Of a stretch of DNA of 64,000 nt, positions 53,754 through 64,000 are shown piece by piece. The stretch spans positions 930,001 through 994,000 of the forward strand of contig NC_134681.1 of NCBI RefSeq assembly GCF_024713945.1, written 5' to 3'. Made by a program: the position numbers and the translations under genes. The DNA comes from Dermatophagoides farinae (Eukaryota; Arthropoda; Arachnida; Sarcoptiformes; Pyroglyphidae). The notes beneath the pieces were generated by a model. It had not been told where the DNA came from. It worked only from the letters and a program-made list of their open reading frames with translations, and did no database searches. How positions within the stretch are numbered: position 1 is the stretch's first letter; each line of letters begins with the position of its first letter.

Positions 53754-54977
53754 ATGATTCAATTTGATTTGAATTCTTTCCGACCATATTGTATTCCTCT
53801 ACCAATCAACGTACATCAAGGTATAGATACCAAAAAAAAAGAAACATTCACGTTTTCAATTATAAAATTCTTTGGATTTTGTTTCTTTGTTTTTTGATTT
53901 CAATCATGTTTTTTTTGTTTCAGCTGAAATTAACCATCAAAATCAGCCATCAAATTCAAGTGGTAGCCAAAACGGAAGTAACCACAGCAGTAGTAGTAGT
54001 AGCAGCAGTAGTGGAGAGAGTGGTGGCAGAAATGGCATTTATAATAGTCAACTAATTAATCTGATTAAATCGCCAACGCTAACATCATCATCATCATCAC
54101 CACCATCAGCATCAAGACAACGATCAACTACAATTTCATCACAACGATTACAAATGAAAAAAATGGCAACAAAAAGTTCATTTCCAAAACGTGTATTGTA
54201 CTATAGAATAATTGGACCATTAATGATGGTAAGCAAAATATAATTATTCATTCAATCTTTAATTTTCATTGATCACATTGAATCATTATGAATTAACAGC
54301 TAATGATAATAGCATCCATATCGATATCGATGTTGCAAAAATGTACACAACAACCAATCACTTCGGAATGGAAAGTTCAAAGTTTTCAAATAATGATGAT
54401 CACCGATCAAAATGAACAAGAACAAATGATCAATCATTTGATAGGCCGTTTTTATCTAAAACTAAATATTCTTCATTCAATATCATTATTATGTATTCTA
54501 TTGATTATTATTTATTGTTATGTTGATTTTGTGCCTAAAAAAGATGTTGATCTTAAATATTTTTTTCATTTTATTGTAAGTATCAAAATTTTTTTTCTGT
54601 TGTTATCTCATATCATTTTCATTTCATTTCAATTCATTTTTTTTTATCTCCAGTCAATAATCATAGTATTCATTGTAAGCATATCGACATTATATGCATC
54701 ATATGTTGCATATCAACGTCCATGTTCATCATCAAATAGAACAATTTGCTGTAAGATTATCGGTTCATCTGGTTCATGGTATTCAAATGATCAAGAATCT
54801 TTTGAAACAGCTATCAATATGAAAGAAACATCAATGATTGCCATCATGGTATTGGATCTATTTATAGCTATTATATTAATGATGACAACATTTATCTATT
54901 TTCATGATGTAAGACAAGATGCAGCAAGATGTGGTTATCTATATCGTGTTCATAATGAAAATTATATTGTCCGTTAG
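53754..54977 (+). CDS. unidentified four-pass membrane protein
   Basis: Exons are 53754-53820, 53924-54228, 54300-54575 and 54654-54977; all introns are GT-AG of 71-103 nt with closing phases, giving 323 residues. I do not recognise the family. A Ser/Gly/Asn-rich, presumably cytosolic N-terminus (about residues 25-105) is followed by a basic segment KRVLYYRIIGPLMM. Hydrophobic segments lie at about 118-138, 176-196, 212-236 and 282-302. The loop between TM3 and TM4 has three Cys and candidate N-glycosylation at SSNRT. The C-terminal tail is short (DVRQDAARCGYLYRV). This topology could fit clarin-, claudin- or MARVEL-like four-TM proteins, none of which is demonstrated. The first coding exon is short and preceded by an acceptor-like TTTTCCAG at about 53707, suggesting non-coding upstream exons. 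It is convergent with TVP23. Confidence 0.7.
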
Positions 54978-55254
54978 TCTGTGGTCAATTGATTTTGGAA
55001 TGAATCAGTTCGTTATTCGGATTGCAAACATTCATCATTTGATTGATTTTCAATTCATGTTTGTTTTTTTTGGCTAATCGCTTTTTTTTAGTTGAAATTT
55101 TTTTTTCTACATGCAAATTGAATTGAAATTTTTTTTCAAATCAGTTTTTTTTCATTTGAATCAAATGATTATTAAGAAAATAAAAAAAAAACAATTGGAA
55201 TTTGACGTTTTTTCTTCTTTGTGGAATACAGAAAAAAATTTTTAGGAAATCAAA

Positions 55255-56298
55255 TTAGTTTGCAGTTGTATTGGATTGCGATGTATTTTGTTGTAAAGTT
55301 GATGTTGATGTCGTCGTGTTAGTTGTAGCGGCATTTCGCATCATCTATTTAATAAAATGTAATTATCGATTATTAGACTGGTATTCTAATTTTCATTAGA
55401 AATCGGTCTTACATTGAACAACATTTTTGGTCCTACATATTGACTAAACATTGAACTAGTATAATTACTGGCCATTGTTACTGCATTAGTATCACCATCA
55501 CCATCTCCACCACCACCACCAAAACGGCAACGAATATAGCCATAGGAATTTGAACCACTTAATACAAATCCGATGCTAACTAAAAGCTGAAAATGAAATT
55601 AAAAATTGTTGTAGAAACAAAAATCAATAACATTACCACCCAATGAATGTTGAATGAAAATATTGCTGATATAAGTGAAAAGAACCAGAATATAGTGAAC
55701 AAAAATAGTCCAATCCAGAAAACGGTTGAATCTGAACCACCACTTGGCCTTTGTGATTGTGATTCATTGGATTGTTGCTGTTGCTGCTGTTGTTGTTGAT
55801 TGAATAATATGAATTCAACATCATTAGATGTACCTTGCTTTTGTAAATTCGTATTAACATTTTTCGATTGTGATTGTTTACGATTTTCAAACATCCAATG
55901 CGATTGTCCATCGTCATCAATATAATTCCACCAACGAAGGCCAACCAATAAACGACCGGTAACATTTTTTACAATCCAAAAATCCATTGAGATCAAAAAT
56001 ACGAGAATAACGAATAGTCCGAGAAATTCTTGTGCAAATATTGAACCAAATAAATAAATGAATATTGCTGCAATCTTGAATATTAGATGAAAAGTAACGG
56101 CCCATGGATGTCTATTATAGAAATAGAAATCAAAATTAAAATCAAAATTGTAAACTGTGCAAAAAAAAAAACTAACCTGAATTTAGGTTTCATCTGTGTA
56201 TTATTATCGTTGTTTACAACACCAAATGTACCATCCTGGCTGAAACCATAGCCACCGGCATCATCGATATTTGCCGGACGTGATTTATTTTGTCCCAT
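55255..56298 (-). CDS. TVP23: Golgi membrane protein TVP23 homologue
   Basis: Minus-strand exons are 56298-56177, 56111-55637, 55586-55413 and 55344-55255; introns are 50-68 nt and phases close at 286 residues. TVP23 (FAM18) proteins are four-pass late-Golgi membrane proteins involved in vesicle traffic. The diagnostic block FWIVKNVTGRLLVGLRWWN, followed by DDGQSHWMFENRK, is present around residues 85-120, and the paired membrane segments and SYGYIRCRF near residue 220 match the family. An insertion rich in Gln/Ser/Asn (about 120-165) and a Gly/Asp-rich plus Thr/Asn/Ser-rich tail extend it beyond the about 205 residues usual in vertebrates. The N-terminus MGQNKSRP carries Gly2 and could be myristoylated, which is speculative. 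Its stop lies 277 bp from that of the convergent four-pass protein gene. Confidence 0.93.
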
Positions 56299-56670
56299 AA
56301 ATTTGAATGTAAGAAAATTTCAATATCACAAACATAAACAAACGAAAATCAGAATCAAGGAAATCCATAAGAAACAAACACAAAAAAAAATGAAATTAAA
56401 GTCGGCGAGCAACAACCCATCAAAACATTGGCCAAAACTACCATCTAGTGAAAGAAAATGACAATATTGAATTTTGAATTTCATTTTTATTTTTATTTTT
56501 TTTTTTGATTATCTCAAGTTTTCAACAAATAATAAATAAACTGGAATAATTTTCTTGTTTTCAATGCAAAATCAATATATAAAATATAAATATCAATGAA
56601 TAATTATATTTGGAATTGGCAATAACCACGTATTTATCCAAAAAATGAAATACAGCCTTGACATTGGGTT

Positions 56671-57536
56671 TCAAATATCGAAATTTCTATAAATGCCATC
56701 ATAACCATTTGGAACATTAATAATTGATGATCTGGATTTTTCATCATCATCATCATCATTATCCGATAAATCCTGTGCAAGTTGTTTGAGCTCTTCTTGA
56801 CATTTTAAATAGCTACTGATTCGATTATATGAACATTCCATAAGATTATCAATTTCCTCGATTATATTACCATCAATAATCGATTCTAAACGTTTTTGAT
56901 TGCCAACATCACCAAAAACATCATTGTCTGTCAAATTTTTCATGTTTGAATTATTGGTTAACGATGATTTACGTGTTTCAATCTGTGAGTTGTTTGTTGG
57001 ACAAGGATTTTCATCATTATAAACAATGATCACTTTTGGTTTTCGAACAAAAGAAACATGTTTTGAATTTTGTTTTTGTCGTTTTTGCCGTTCATTTTTA
57101 ATGTTCATCATATGTTGACATTTAGATTTTGAACATTTGATAATACCGCCATTTTGTGTTGAACATGGTGCACCCATAAAATGAATAGCCGATGTTTCGG
57201 ATATAATTTCCTCAATATCTTGTTGTTGTTCATCATCATTATCATCATCATGATCATCAATGACAAATTGACGTAGTTGCCAATGTTCTTCCATAGCTGA
57301 TATTTGTTTTAATGGCGTTGTAGTTTTTGATGCTATTAAAAATTTATTTGTACAAACAAATGAAAAAAAATGTGTGTACAGAAAAAAATCAATTAAGATG
57401 TTTTATGTGCAACAGGTTTAAATATAAAAAAAAAGAAATAAGAGTTAAAACTCACCTCGATTACAAATGATGGAGAATATCAACAAAATGATGATAAAAA
57501 TGACAAGTGTTAAAAATATATAAATGCCCAGTAGTG
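56671..57536 (-). CDS. single-pass membrane protein, 5' end unresolved
   Basis: Two minus-strand exons are secure: 57536-57456 and 57332-56671, both phase-1 junctions with GT-AG borders. The first encodes a clear transmembrane segment (LLGIYIFLTLVIFIIILLIF). The second encodes a cytosolic tail of about 220 residues, with an acidic stretch, a Cys-containing central part, a basic KNERQKRQKQ segment and a closing acidic run. I do not recognise the family. Upstream, a donor after 57626 would join in phase 1, extending the frame back through an Asn/Ile-rich stretch to a TGA near 57725 without any ATG or acceptor. In the other frame, 57790-57627 has a good signal-peptide-like start (MKGNKNLLLLYLFLFHILA). 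This suggests a frameshift, an assembly error or an unrecognised exon. The coordinates given cover only the supported exons. Confidence 0.6.
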
Positions 57537-57537
57537 C

Positions 57538-58645
57538 TATATATATATATATATTGAAATCAAAAAATTAAAAGAGAGAAAAAAAAGAGAAATCGATTAA
57601 AGAATTACATTATGAAGATTACCGATTGCCAATTGAATGACGATTTTTTTTTCATTGATGTGATCAATATTAATGGGAATATTGACAAACAAAAACGAAT
57701 GATTGCCATTCGGGCATATTCATTTTTTTTAAAAGCCAAAATATGAAATAGGAACAAATACAATAGCAACAAGTTTTTATTCCCTTTCATATTTTCCCTG
57801 TTTTAAAAAAGTAATAAAAAAAATGCCATGTTAGTTTCAACGAACAATCTGGCTTTTCCATTTCATCAATCGTTATCAAATCTGTAGTTGTCTCCGCAAT
57901 AATAACATTGTTATTAATGGTGGTTATAGTTGAATTTTCCATCATTAAACAAACAACAAGTTATTAATATGATGAATGAATCGATTGCAAATGATTGAAT
58001 TGTGGTTCTGGTTTTGATTATGAACAAACGAAAAAAAAATACAGAGAGAAAAAGAGAGTGAACAACAACAATTAAAAAAAAACAAACGAAGCAAGTTTGA
58101 TATTTGAAACGAATGAAATGAAACCAATCGAGCATGATTCATAAATTCGAACGTTTGGCTTCCGAATGGTAATACGTTCATATACAACGTATTTGTAACA
58201 AAAAAAAAATTCAGAAATGACCCAATTCATTTTTCAATTTAAGATACAACTTTGTTTTTTCTAAAATTCTAAATTTGAAATAGAAATATATATTCATTTA
58301 TTACATGAAAATGTGAAGAATGAATTTTTCACCATTCTTTCTACAGCTACATCATCATCATAATCATCATAGTGATCTTGGTTGGCTATTTTTAGCTCAC
58401 AACTCATCCACCACATAATTTGATGCTACAATTTCGACGACAATAATAATAACAACAACAACAACAACAACAATGACGACGACGATGTCGACGATGAAAA
58501 ATCTATGCTCAATATTCTATTGATCATAATAATCATGTAAATCAGATCGATACGGATTTTGATTATTCGATTTTTTTTCTTTGTATCATTATTGTCAATC
58601 TACTGAGATTTTGGATACCATAAAAAGTGGAATACGATTCAAAGA
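57538..58645. other. divergent upstream region of the single-pass protein gene and FITM2
   Basis: The left part includes the unresolved 5' exons of the minus-strand gene. A minus-strand ATG near 57945 opens a 50-codon frame (MMENSTITTINNN...) that is another candidate first exon. The right part has CAA, AAC and GAC trinucleotide runs near 58440-58500 and is the likely FITM2 5' flank. Nothing else is supported. Confidence 0.45.
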
Positions 58646-60231
58646 ATGAGTAGACGAACAAATCGTTCACATCGTACGTCTGCATATTCATCTTCATCAT
58701 CATCATCATCATCATCATCGTCATCATTATCAGGTTTTAATAATGGAAATAATTGGCTTAAATTCTCCAATACATCGGTCACATGGGCACGTTCAAGACA
58801 ACAACGATCGGATTCATTAGCTCAGAATTCGACTGGTATTGAAACATTTCGACGACGAAAAATTTTCAATGCATCCACCGAATTTATACATGTTGTTAGT
58901 CTCATTTTAATGAGTAAGTAAAAAATAGATAAATAAATTTCAATTTGAAATAAAACTAATTGTTTTCAATAGGTCTATGTCGCCAGGTAACAAATCGTTC
59001 ATTATTACAGCGACGAATGATCATTTATCTATTCCTCATATTCATTGGTGGCCTTTTAAAGGATTTTGCTTCGCTGATAATTCGTGCACTTGTATTCTCT
59101 TTGTCATCTGAACATTTTCTAAATCGATATTTTGTAAAATTGGCTTGGTTTTGGAATACAATTCTTTTAGTACCATTGATCATTTTATCAAGTTCAACAT
59201 TATACCTACTTGATTCAATACAATTGACCGATGTGGATAAATCAATTGAAGATTATCATGAACGTAAAACTAATACGGCATTAATGGGTGTTGGTGGTGC
59301 TACCAGCACGAAAACTACATCACAAAATTCATCGTTACAAACAAATGGAACTGGTACGAAACAAACATCACAGATTATCACATTACAATCATCAAGTCAA
59401 AATCAGAATCAATCACAATTGTTGATTGAACAATATCAACAAGCAATACTGGCACAGGCTGATCAATGTCAACAATGTCAACGATTTTCATTAAGATGGT
59501 TTGGATATTCGGCACAAAAAATTATTCAAATTGCCATGGTGAAAGATATGATTCGTTTTATAATTTGCAGTGGATTTTATTTGGCTTCTATTTCAATATT
59601 TGCTATGATACAATTTTCAACTACAACTCGTAATCGATTATTATCAAATGGCAAGTGTGATTTTTTTGAATTTTTTCTCATTTAATTTTTGTGTAAATTT
59701 TTTTTTAATATTATGTAAATAACAGAATTGGCTACCGTATCACAGGTGAATGTAACAACTACTGGTGGTTTTGATATATCTGGCCATGTTTATATATTGA
59801 TCTTTTCCAATCTAATGATAATTGAAGAATGTACAATAATGACTGGCTGGGAACCACTTGGTGATCGTCTTTATGCATTAAGTGTTGAATTTATGAACAT
59901 TGTGATTGGATCACAATCACCAACATTAACTAATAATATCGAAATGAATCGAAAATTATATCTATCTTGGTCACGTTATCGATCTCATAGTCGAAAATTA
60001 CGATTAATTTTTTTGGCAATTACATTATTGTCAATTGTATGGGATTTTATGCTGATGCAAACAATATTTTTCTATCATAGTCTTATAGAAAAATTACTTG
60101 CAATGTTATGGGCATTCATCGGTTGGTATGTTTGTTACAGATTTCTGTTTCCATTGCTTAACATTGAAGTACGACGTGTTTCGATCGTCAAGGGTCAGAA
60201 TTCAAATACAAATACAACGGCTATGACATGA
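58646..60231 (+). CDS. FITM2: fat storage-inducing transmembrane protein (FIT2-like)
   Basis: FIT proteins are ER multi-pass proteins with lipid-phosphatase-like acyl-CoA diphosphatase activity needed for lipid droplet formation. Exons are 58646-58913, 58973-59650 and 59726-60231, giving 483 residues. The first intron is GT-AG. The second closes in phase only with a GC donor (G|GCAAGT) at 59651; the nearby GT at 59655 would break the frame. Family signatures are the segment NRYFVKLAWFWNTILLVPLI, the first catalytic-type His in GFDISGHVYIL (about His336) and the second in IFFYHSLIEK (about His433), followed by AFIGWYVCYRFLFP. The protein is much longer than vertebrate FIT2 (about 260 residues) because of a poly-Ser N-terminus and a Gln/Ser/Thr-rich loop (about 190-260). 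It is followed on the same strand by SPTLC1 after 570 bp. Confidence 0.9.
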
Positions 60232-60801
60232 TCAAAATAAAACAAAAACAAAACAAAAAAATATGGTGCATATTTTCTATCACTCGTCAGTTACTAAAAA
60301 AAAAAAAATTTATTCAATTGATTTCACATCATAGTGTCAATCAGAAACAAAAAATTTGAAAATTAAAGTAAAATTAATTAATAAAATTCAATCATTCAAA
60401 TCGACAACACTAGATGGCAAGATTGTGGTATCATGCTATTTTGAGGCAAAATGTTTACATCAGTATCAATCGGTATTATTTTTTGTATATGCATTTACAT
60501 GTATGTGTGTGATTTGGCTACGTTTCTTATTGAAGCCGGCGTTGTCATTCAACATTATCGTGTGAATGTGTGTCTGTGTTATTCAGTAGAAAATTCTGAT
60601 GGAAATCTTGATAAAAAAAAAACTGAGAAAAATTAACGTTAATTTGACCATCGTCATTATTTTTTGTGTGTAAATAAGTTTAGTGGCCATTTTTTCTCAT
60701 AATCATTATCATTTTACTATTAAAAAAAAGTGTCTGTATATTATATATTATTACAGATCCAACAAGTTGTAAAAATCGAAGTACAAAAAAAAAAAAATAC
60801 A
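60232..60801. other. intergenic, FITM2 3' flank / SPTLC1 5' flank
   Basis: AATAAA occurs at 60236-60241 immediately after the FITM2 stop; poly(A) tracts follow. The SPTLC1 promoter or 5' UTR should lie in about 60450-60801. The short open frames here are not convincing. Confidence 0.45.
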
Positions 60802-62723
60802 ATGCCTGGTCCGGTATCATTACAGAAATTAATCGAAACAACACCATTTTTCTTGATAATTCAAGCATTAGCCATTGCCATTGTAACATGGTATTGGTTT
60901 TGGTATCGTTCAAATTCAAAACGTCATCGTCATCAGGATCGTCAATTGACGGCTGAGGTATTCTATGTTCATAATAAGCTAAATATAATGTGATGGATGG
61001 ATAATTTGTATTTTTGTTTTTGTTTCATTTAAAAAAAACAACAAATTATAGGAACTCGAAAAAATACAATCATGGCAACCAGAACCATTAGTACCGGATT
61101 ATGATCATAATCATTTTGCCTTAAATCCAAGAATCATATCTTCAATGTATGGAAAATATTTGATTGTTGATGGTAAAAAATGTTTGAATCTGGCTACACA
61201 TAATTATCTTGGTTTGGCCGAAGATCGTGATTGTATTGATGAGGCTGTGAAAGCTGTAAAAAAATATGGTGTTGGCAGTTGTGGTCCACGTGGATTTTTC
61301 GGCACTGTTGGTATGAATAATAGTGTTTGATGTTTGATTATTTATTTAATTTTTTTTAAAAACTTTTATTCAAAATTTCTAGATATTCATCTAAAATTGG
61401 AACAAGAAATTGCTCGTTTCATGCAAACCGAAGAAGCAATACTTTATTCATATGGTTATGCTGCCATTTCAAGTGCCATTCCAGCCTATTCAAAATCGAA
61501 TGATGTCATTTTTGCGTAAGTTTCATTTGATGATTGATGCGATAAATTAAAAAAAAAAAATTCATTTCAGCGATGAGGCTGTCAGTTTTGCTGTTCAACA
61601 AGGTCTCATTGCATCTCGATCTCGAATTGAATTTTTCAAACATAATGATATGGATGATTTAGAACGATTATTGGATGAACAATTAAAATGGGATTTAAAA
61701 AATCCTAAAGAAGCAAAAAGAATCTCACGTTTTATGGTCGTTGAAGGTTTATACATTAATGCTGGTGATATTTGTCCATTGGCTAAAATCGTAAGTGTTA
61801 TAATCTACTGTGGATTGATGAGAAGAAATATGGGTCGACATTTTACATTTTTACATATTGTTTTTGTTTCAGATTGAATTAAAACGCAAACATAAAGTTC
61901 GTTTATTCATCGATGATACCTGTGCATTTGGTGTACTTGGCAAAAATGGTCGTGGTATTGTTGAACACAGTGGTTGCAGTTTAGATGATGTGGACATGAT
62001 TGCCGCTAGTCTTGAATATGCATGTGCTTCATATGGGGGTTTTTGTACTGGTACTATATTTGTTATCGATCATCAACGTCTTTCTGGTTTAGGTTATTGT
62101 TTCAGTGCATCATTACCACCATTGCAAGCAGCATATGCTTTAAAAGCTATTGAAAAGATACAAAAATCACCTGAAACATTGGTTCAATTACGTGATAATT
62201 GTAAACGAATGGATGAATTATTACGTTCATATCGATCATTGATCACTGTTGGTGGATTGGATATCTCGCCTATCAAACATCTTCGTTATACACGAACTAT
62301 TGATGAATGGCTTGACGATGAACGATGTCCTGATTATATGGAACAGATCGATAATTTAATGGCAAATAATAGCCAAAATAGTATTTCCACTCATTATCGA
62401 TTGGATACTATGCGATTGGAAAAAATTGTCGATTATGTATGTATAACAATTATTATTAAAAAAAATTTTTTTTTTCATTTCTTTTCACATCAATTATTTA
62501 GGCATACAATCGTGGTTATGGTTTGACCGTTGCTCGTTATCTTGAACGTGCTGAACATAAACTTCCAAATCCAAGTATACGTTTGATTATTAATTCATTA
62601 TTAACTAGCCAAGAATTGGAAAAAATAGCCACTATATTGGTCGAGATATTCGATGACATTGAGAAGGAATTTTTTAATGGAAAATTTTTCCACAAATCAA
62701 ATGAACGTTCCAATATTGAATGA
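60802..62723 (+). CDS. SPTLC1: serine palmitoyltransferase subunit 1
   Basis: Non-catalytic LCB1 subunit of serine palmitoyltransferase, the ER enzyme that condenses serine with palmitoyl-CoA as the first step of sphingolipid synthesis. Exons are 60802-60957, 61052-61310, 61383-61515, 61571-61790, 61873-62436 and 62502-62723; five GT-AG introns of 55-94 nt and all phases close at 517 residues. An N-terminal membrane anchor lies at about residues 15-36. The alpha-oxoamine synthase fold follows: [26 protein letters not shown] (Cys about 129, equivalent to the human Cys133 neuropathy site), [17 protein letters not shown] and [12 protein letters not shown]. In the [15 protein letters not shown] segment the PLP-binding Lys of the catalytic subunit is absent, as expected for SPTLC1. 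The ATG at 60802 begins MPGPVSLQ; upstream in-frame codons lack an ATG. Confidence 0.97.
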
Positions 62724-64000
62724 ATCGTGCCATTTGGACCACTAAATCCGATAACAAACAAGTAAACAAACAAACAAAACCATACTTACTTAGTCCAATT
62801 TCATATCTCAAATTTAAATTTAAATTTAATCATCAAGTATTATTATTATCATGAACATTTTTTGGCTTAATTTTTGTTTTCAACTAACAATCTGTAAAAT
62901 GAATAAATCTATTACAATATTTCATGCTTACATATTGATTGATATTATCATCAATTATCGCTGCCTTGTCACACAAATCTTGATATCACTATGCTATGCT
63001 ATGTGTAATGTATATGTGGATAAAGAGGAAAAATTTTTGTTAAAAAAAACTTGAAAAGAAAAATAAAATTTATTATTGATTGATTGATTGATTGATTCAA
63101 ACATGTCAATATGTGTATATATATTGAAAATAATTCAAATCATATTGAATAAACAATTCTTCTTTTGCCTTTTTTTTCATTTTTTTTTTACTTGTAAAAA
63201 ATCGATTGTAATCATAATCGATGGAGGTGTGTGTGTGTTTTCATTTACATGTTCATTCATTCATTCATTCATTTTATTCATTTATTCAACAAAAACTATC
63301 GTGAATAGCAAAATGCACGTTTTTCGTTTACTCATTGTGGTCAAATATCTTGTCATCATCACATGGAAATATTATATATGATCATATCATATTTTAACGA
63401 ATATATGATAATGATGATGATGATGATGGCTATTTTTCACTTTGTTCTTAACGAAAATTTTCACTGCGGATATTATTATTATATCCGATTATGTAATTAC
63501 AAAAACCAAAAAAAAGAAAAGAAAAAGAAAAAACTTTAGCTCGATAAACGATGCATCGATCTAATCAATCGTTTTATCCGAAAAGATCATGATGGAAAAG
63601 AAAAGAAAAATTGCCATTCAATAGTCAAAAATTTTCTCATCAGATTGTTGCCGTTGTTGTTGTTGTCGATGATTCTAATTTACTCAATCAGTCATTTATC
63701 ATCAACTACCGTTTTGATTATGATGTTTTAGACAATTTTTTTATTTATTTCTTTCGTTTTTTTTTTGTTTTTGGTTTTCGCATTCGTCTCCCCCTTTTTT
63801 ATTTTTGTTTGAATCTATATAGTCAATAATGATGATTCATTGGAAAATGAAGTAAAAAAAAATTTGTCAGTTTTAGACATGATGATGATGAGAATAGTGA
63901 TGTTAGTAGACACACACTGGTGGCGGTGGTATTGATGATGATGTGGAGAAAGTGTTGTCTATCTTGTGTTTTTTTTTGTTCCTGATTTTTTTTTGTCCAC
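62724..64000. other. 3' flank of SPTLC1, no gene seen
   Basis: AATAAA at 63062-63067 is a possible distal poly(A) signal for SPTLC1. The rest has GATT, ATTC and GAT runs, GT and poly(T) tracts, and no coding frame beyond low-complexity ones. Confidence 0.5.

Overview
This window comes from an AT-rich eukaryotic nuclear genome. Genes are split by very short GT-AG introns (mostly 50-140 nt). Proteins carry long Asn, Gln, His and Ser runs, and the intergenic DNA is full of poly(A)/poly(T), CA/GT and CT tracts. This style, together with the arthropod-like gene set, suggests a compact arthropod genome, most likely an astigmatid mite of the dust-mite or scabies-mite type. That placement is inference. 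All exon models below come from reading frame, splice phase and recognisable protein motifs; no search was run.

Left block (1-19.3 kb), gene-dense. It holds the 3' part of a copine (+), a convergent GDAP2-like macro/Sec14 gene (-), the V-ATPase V0 subunit a (-), the nonsense-mediated-decay endonuclease SMG6 (-), a GALNT11-like O-glycosyltransferase (-) and, divergent from it across about 244 bp, the mitochondrial S4-domain protein MTRES1 (+).

Middle block (19.3-53.7 kb), gene-poor. Only one confident gene is seen: a large secreted LDL-receptor class A protein resembling Jelly belly-type ALK ligands. Its two 5' coding exons (28.5-31.1 kb) are separated from its LDLa exon (45.6 kb) by an apparent 14.5-kb intron. 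That intron carries a wrecked Ty3/gypsy-like reverse transcriptase fragment. Downstream, at 48.1-49.9 kb, lie a diverged local duplication and an unusual reading frame of 230 codons broken only by TGA, which looks like a gene relic.

Right block (53.7-62.7 kb), gene-dense again. It holds an unidentified four-pass membrane protein (+), the Golgi protein TVP23 (-), an incomplete single-pass membrane protein (-), the lipid-droplet protein FITM2 (+, with an apparent GC-AG intron) and SPTLC1, a subunit of serine palmitoyltransferase (+). The last 1.2 kb has no gene I can support.

The genes are mostly unrelated housekeeping functions: acidification, RNA decay, Golgi glycosylation and trafficking, and lipid and sphingolipid metabolism. 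No operon-like system is apparent. The most interesting items are the LDLa gene in its repeat-filled gene-poor domain, the TGA-only interrupted frame, and the broken 5' end of the single-pass membrane protein gene.
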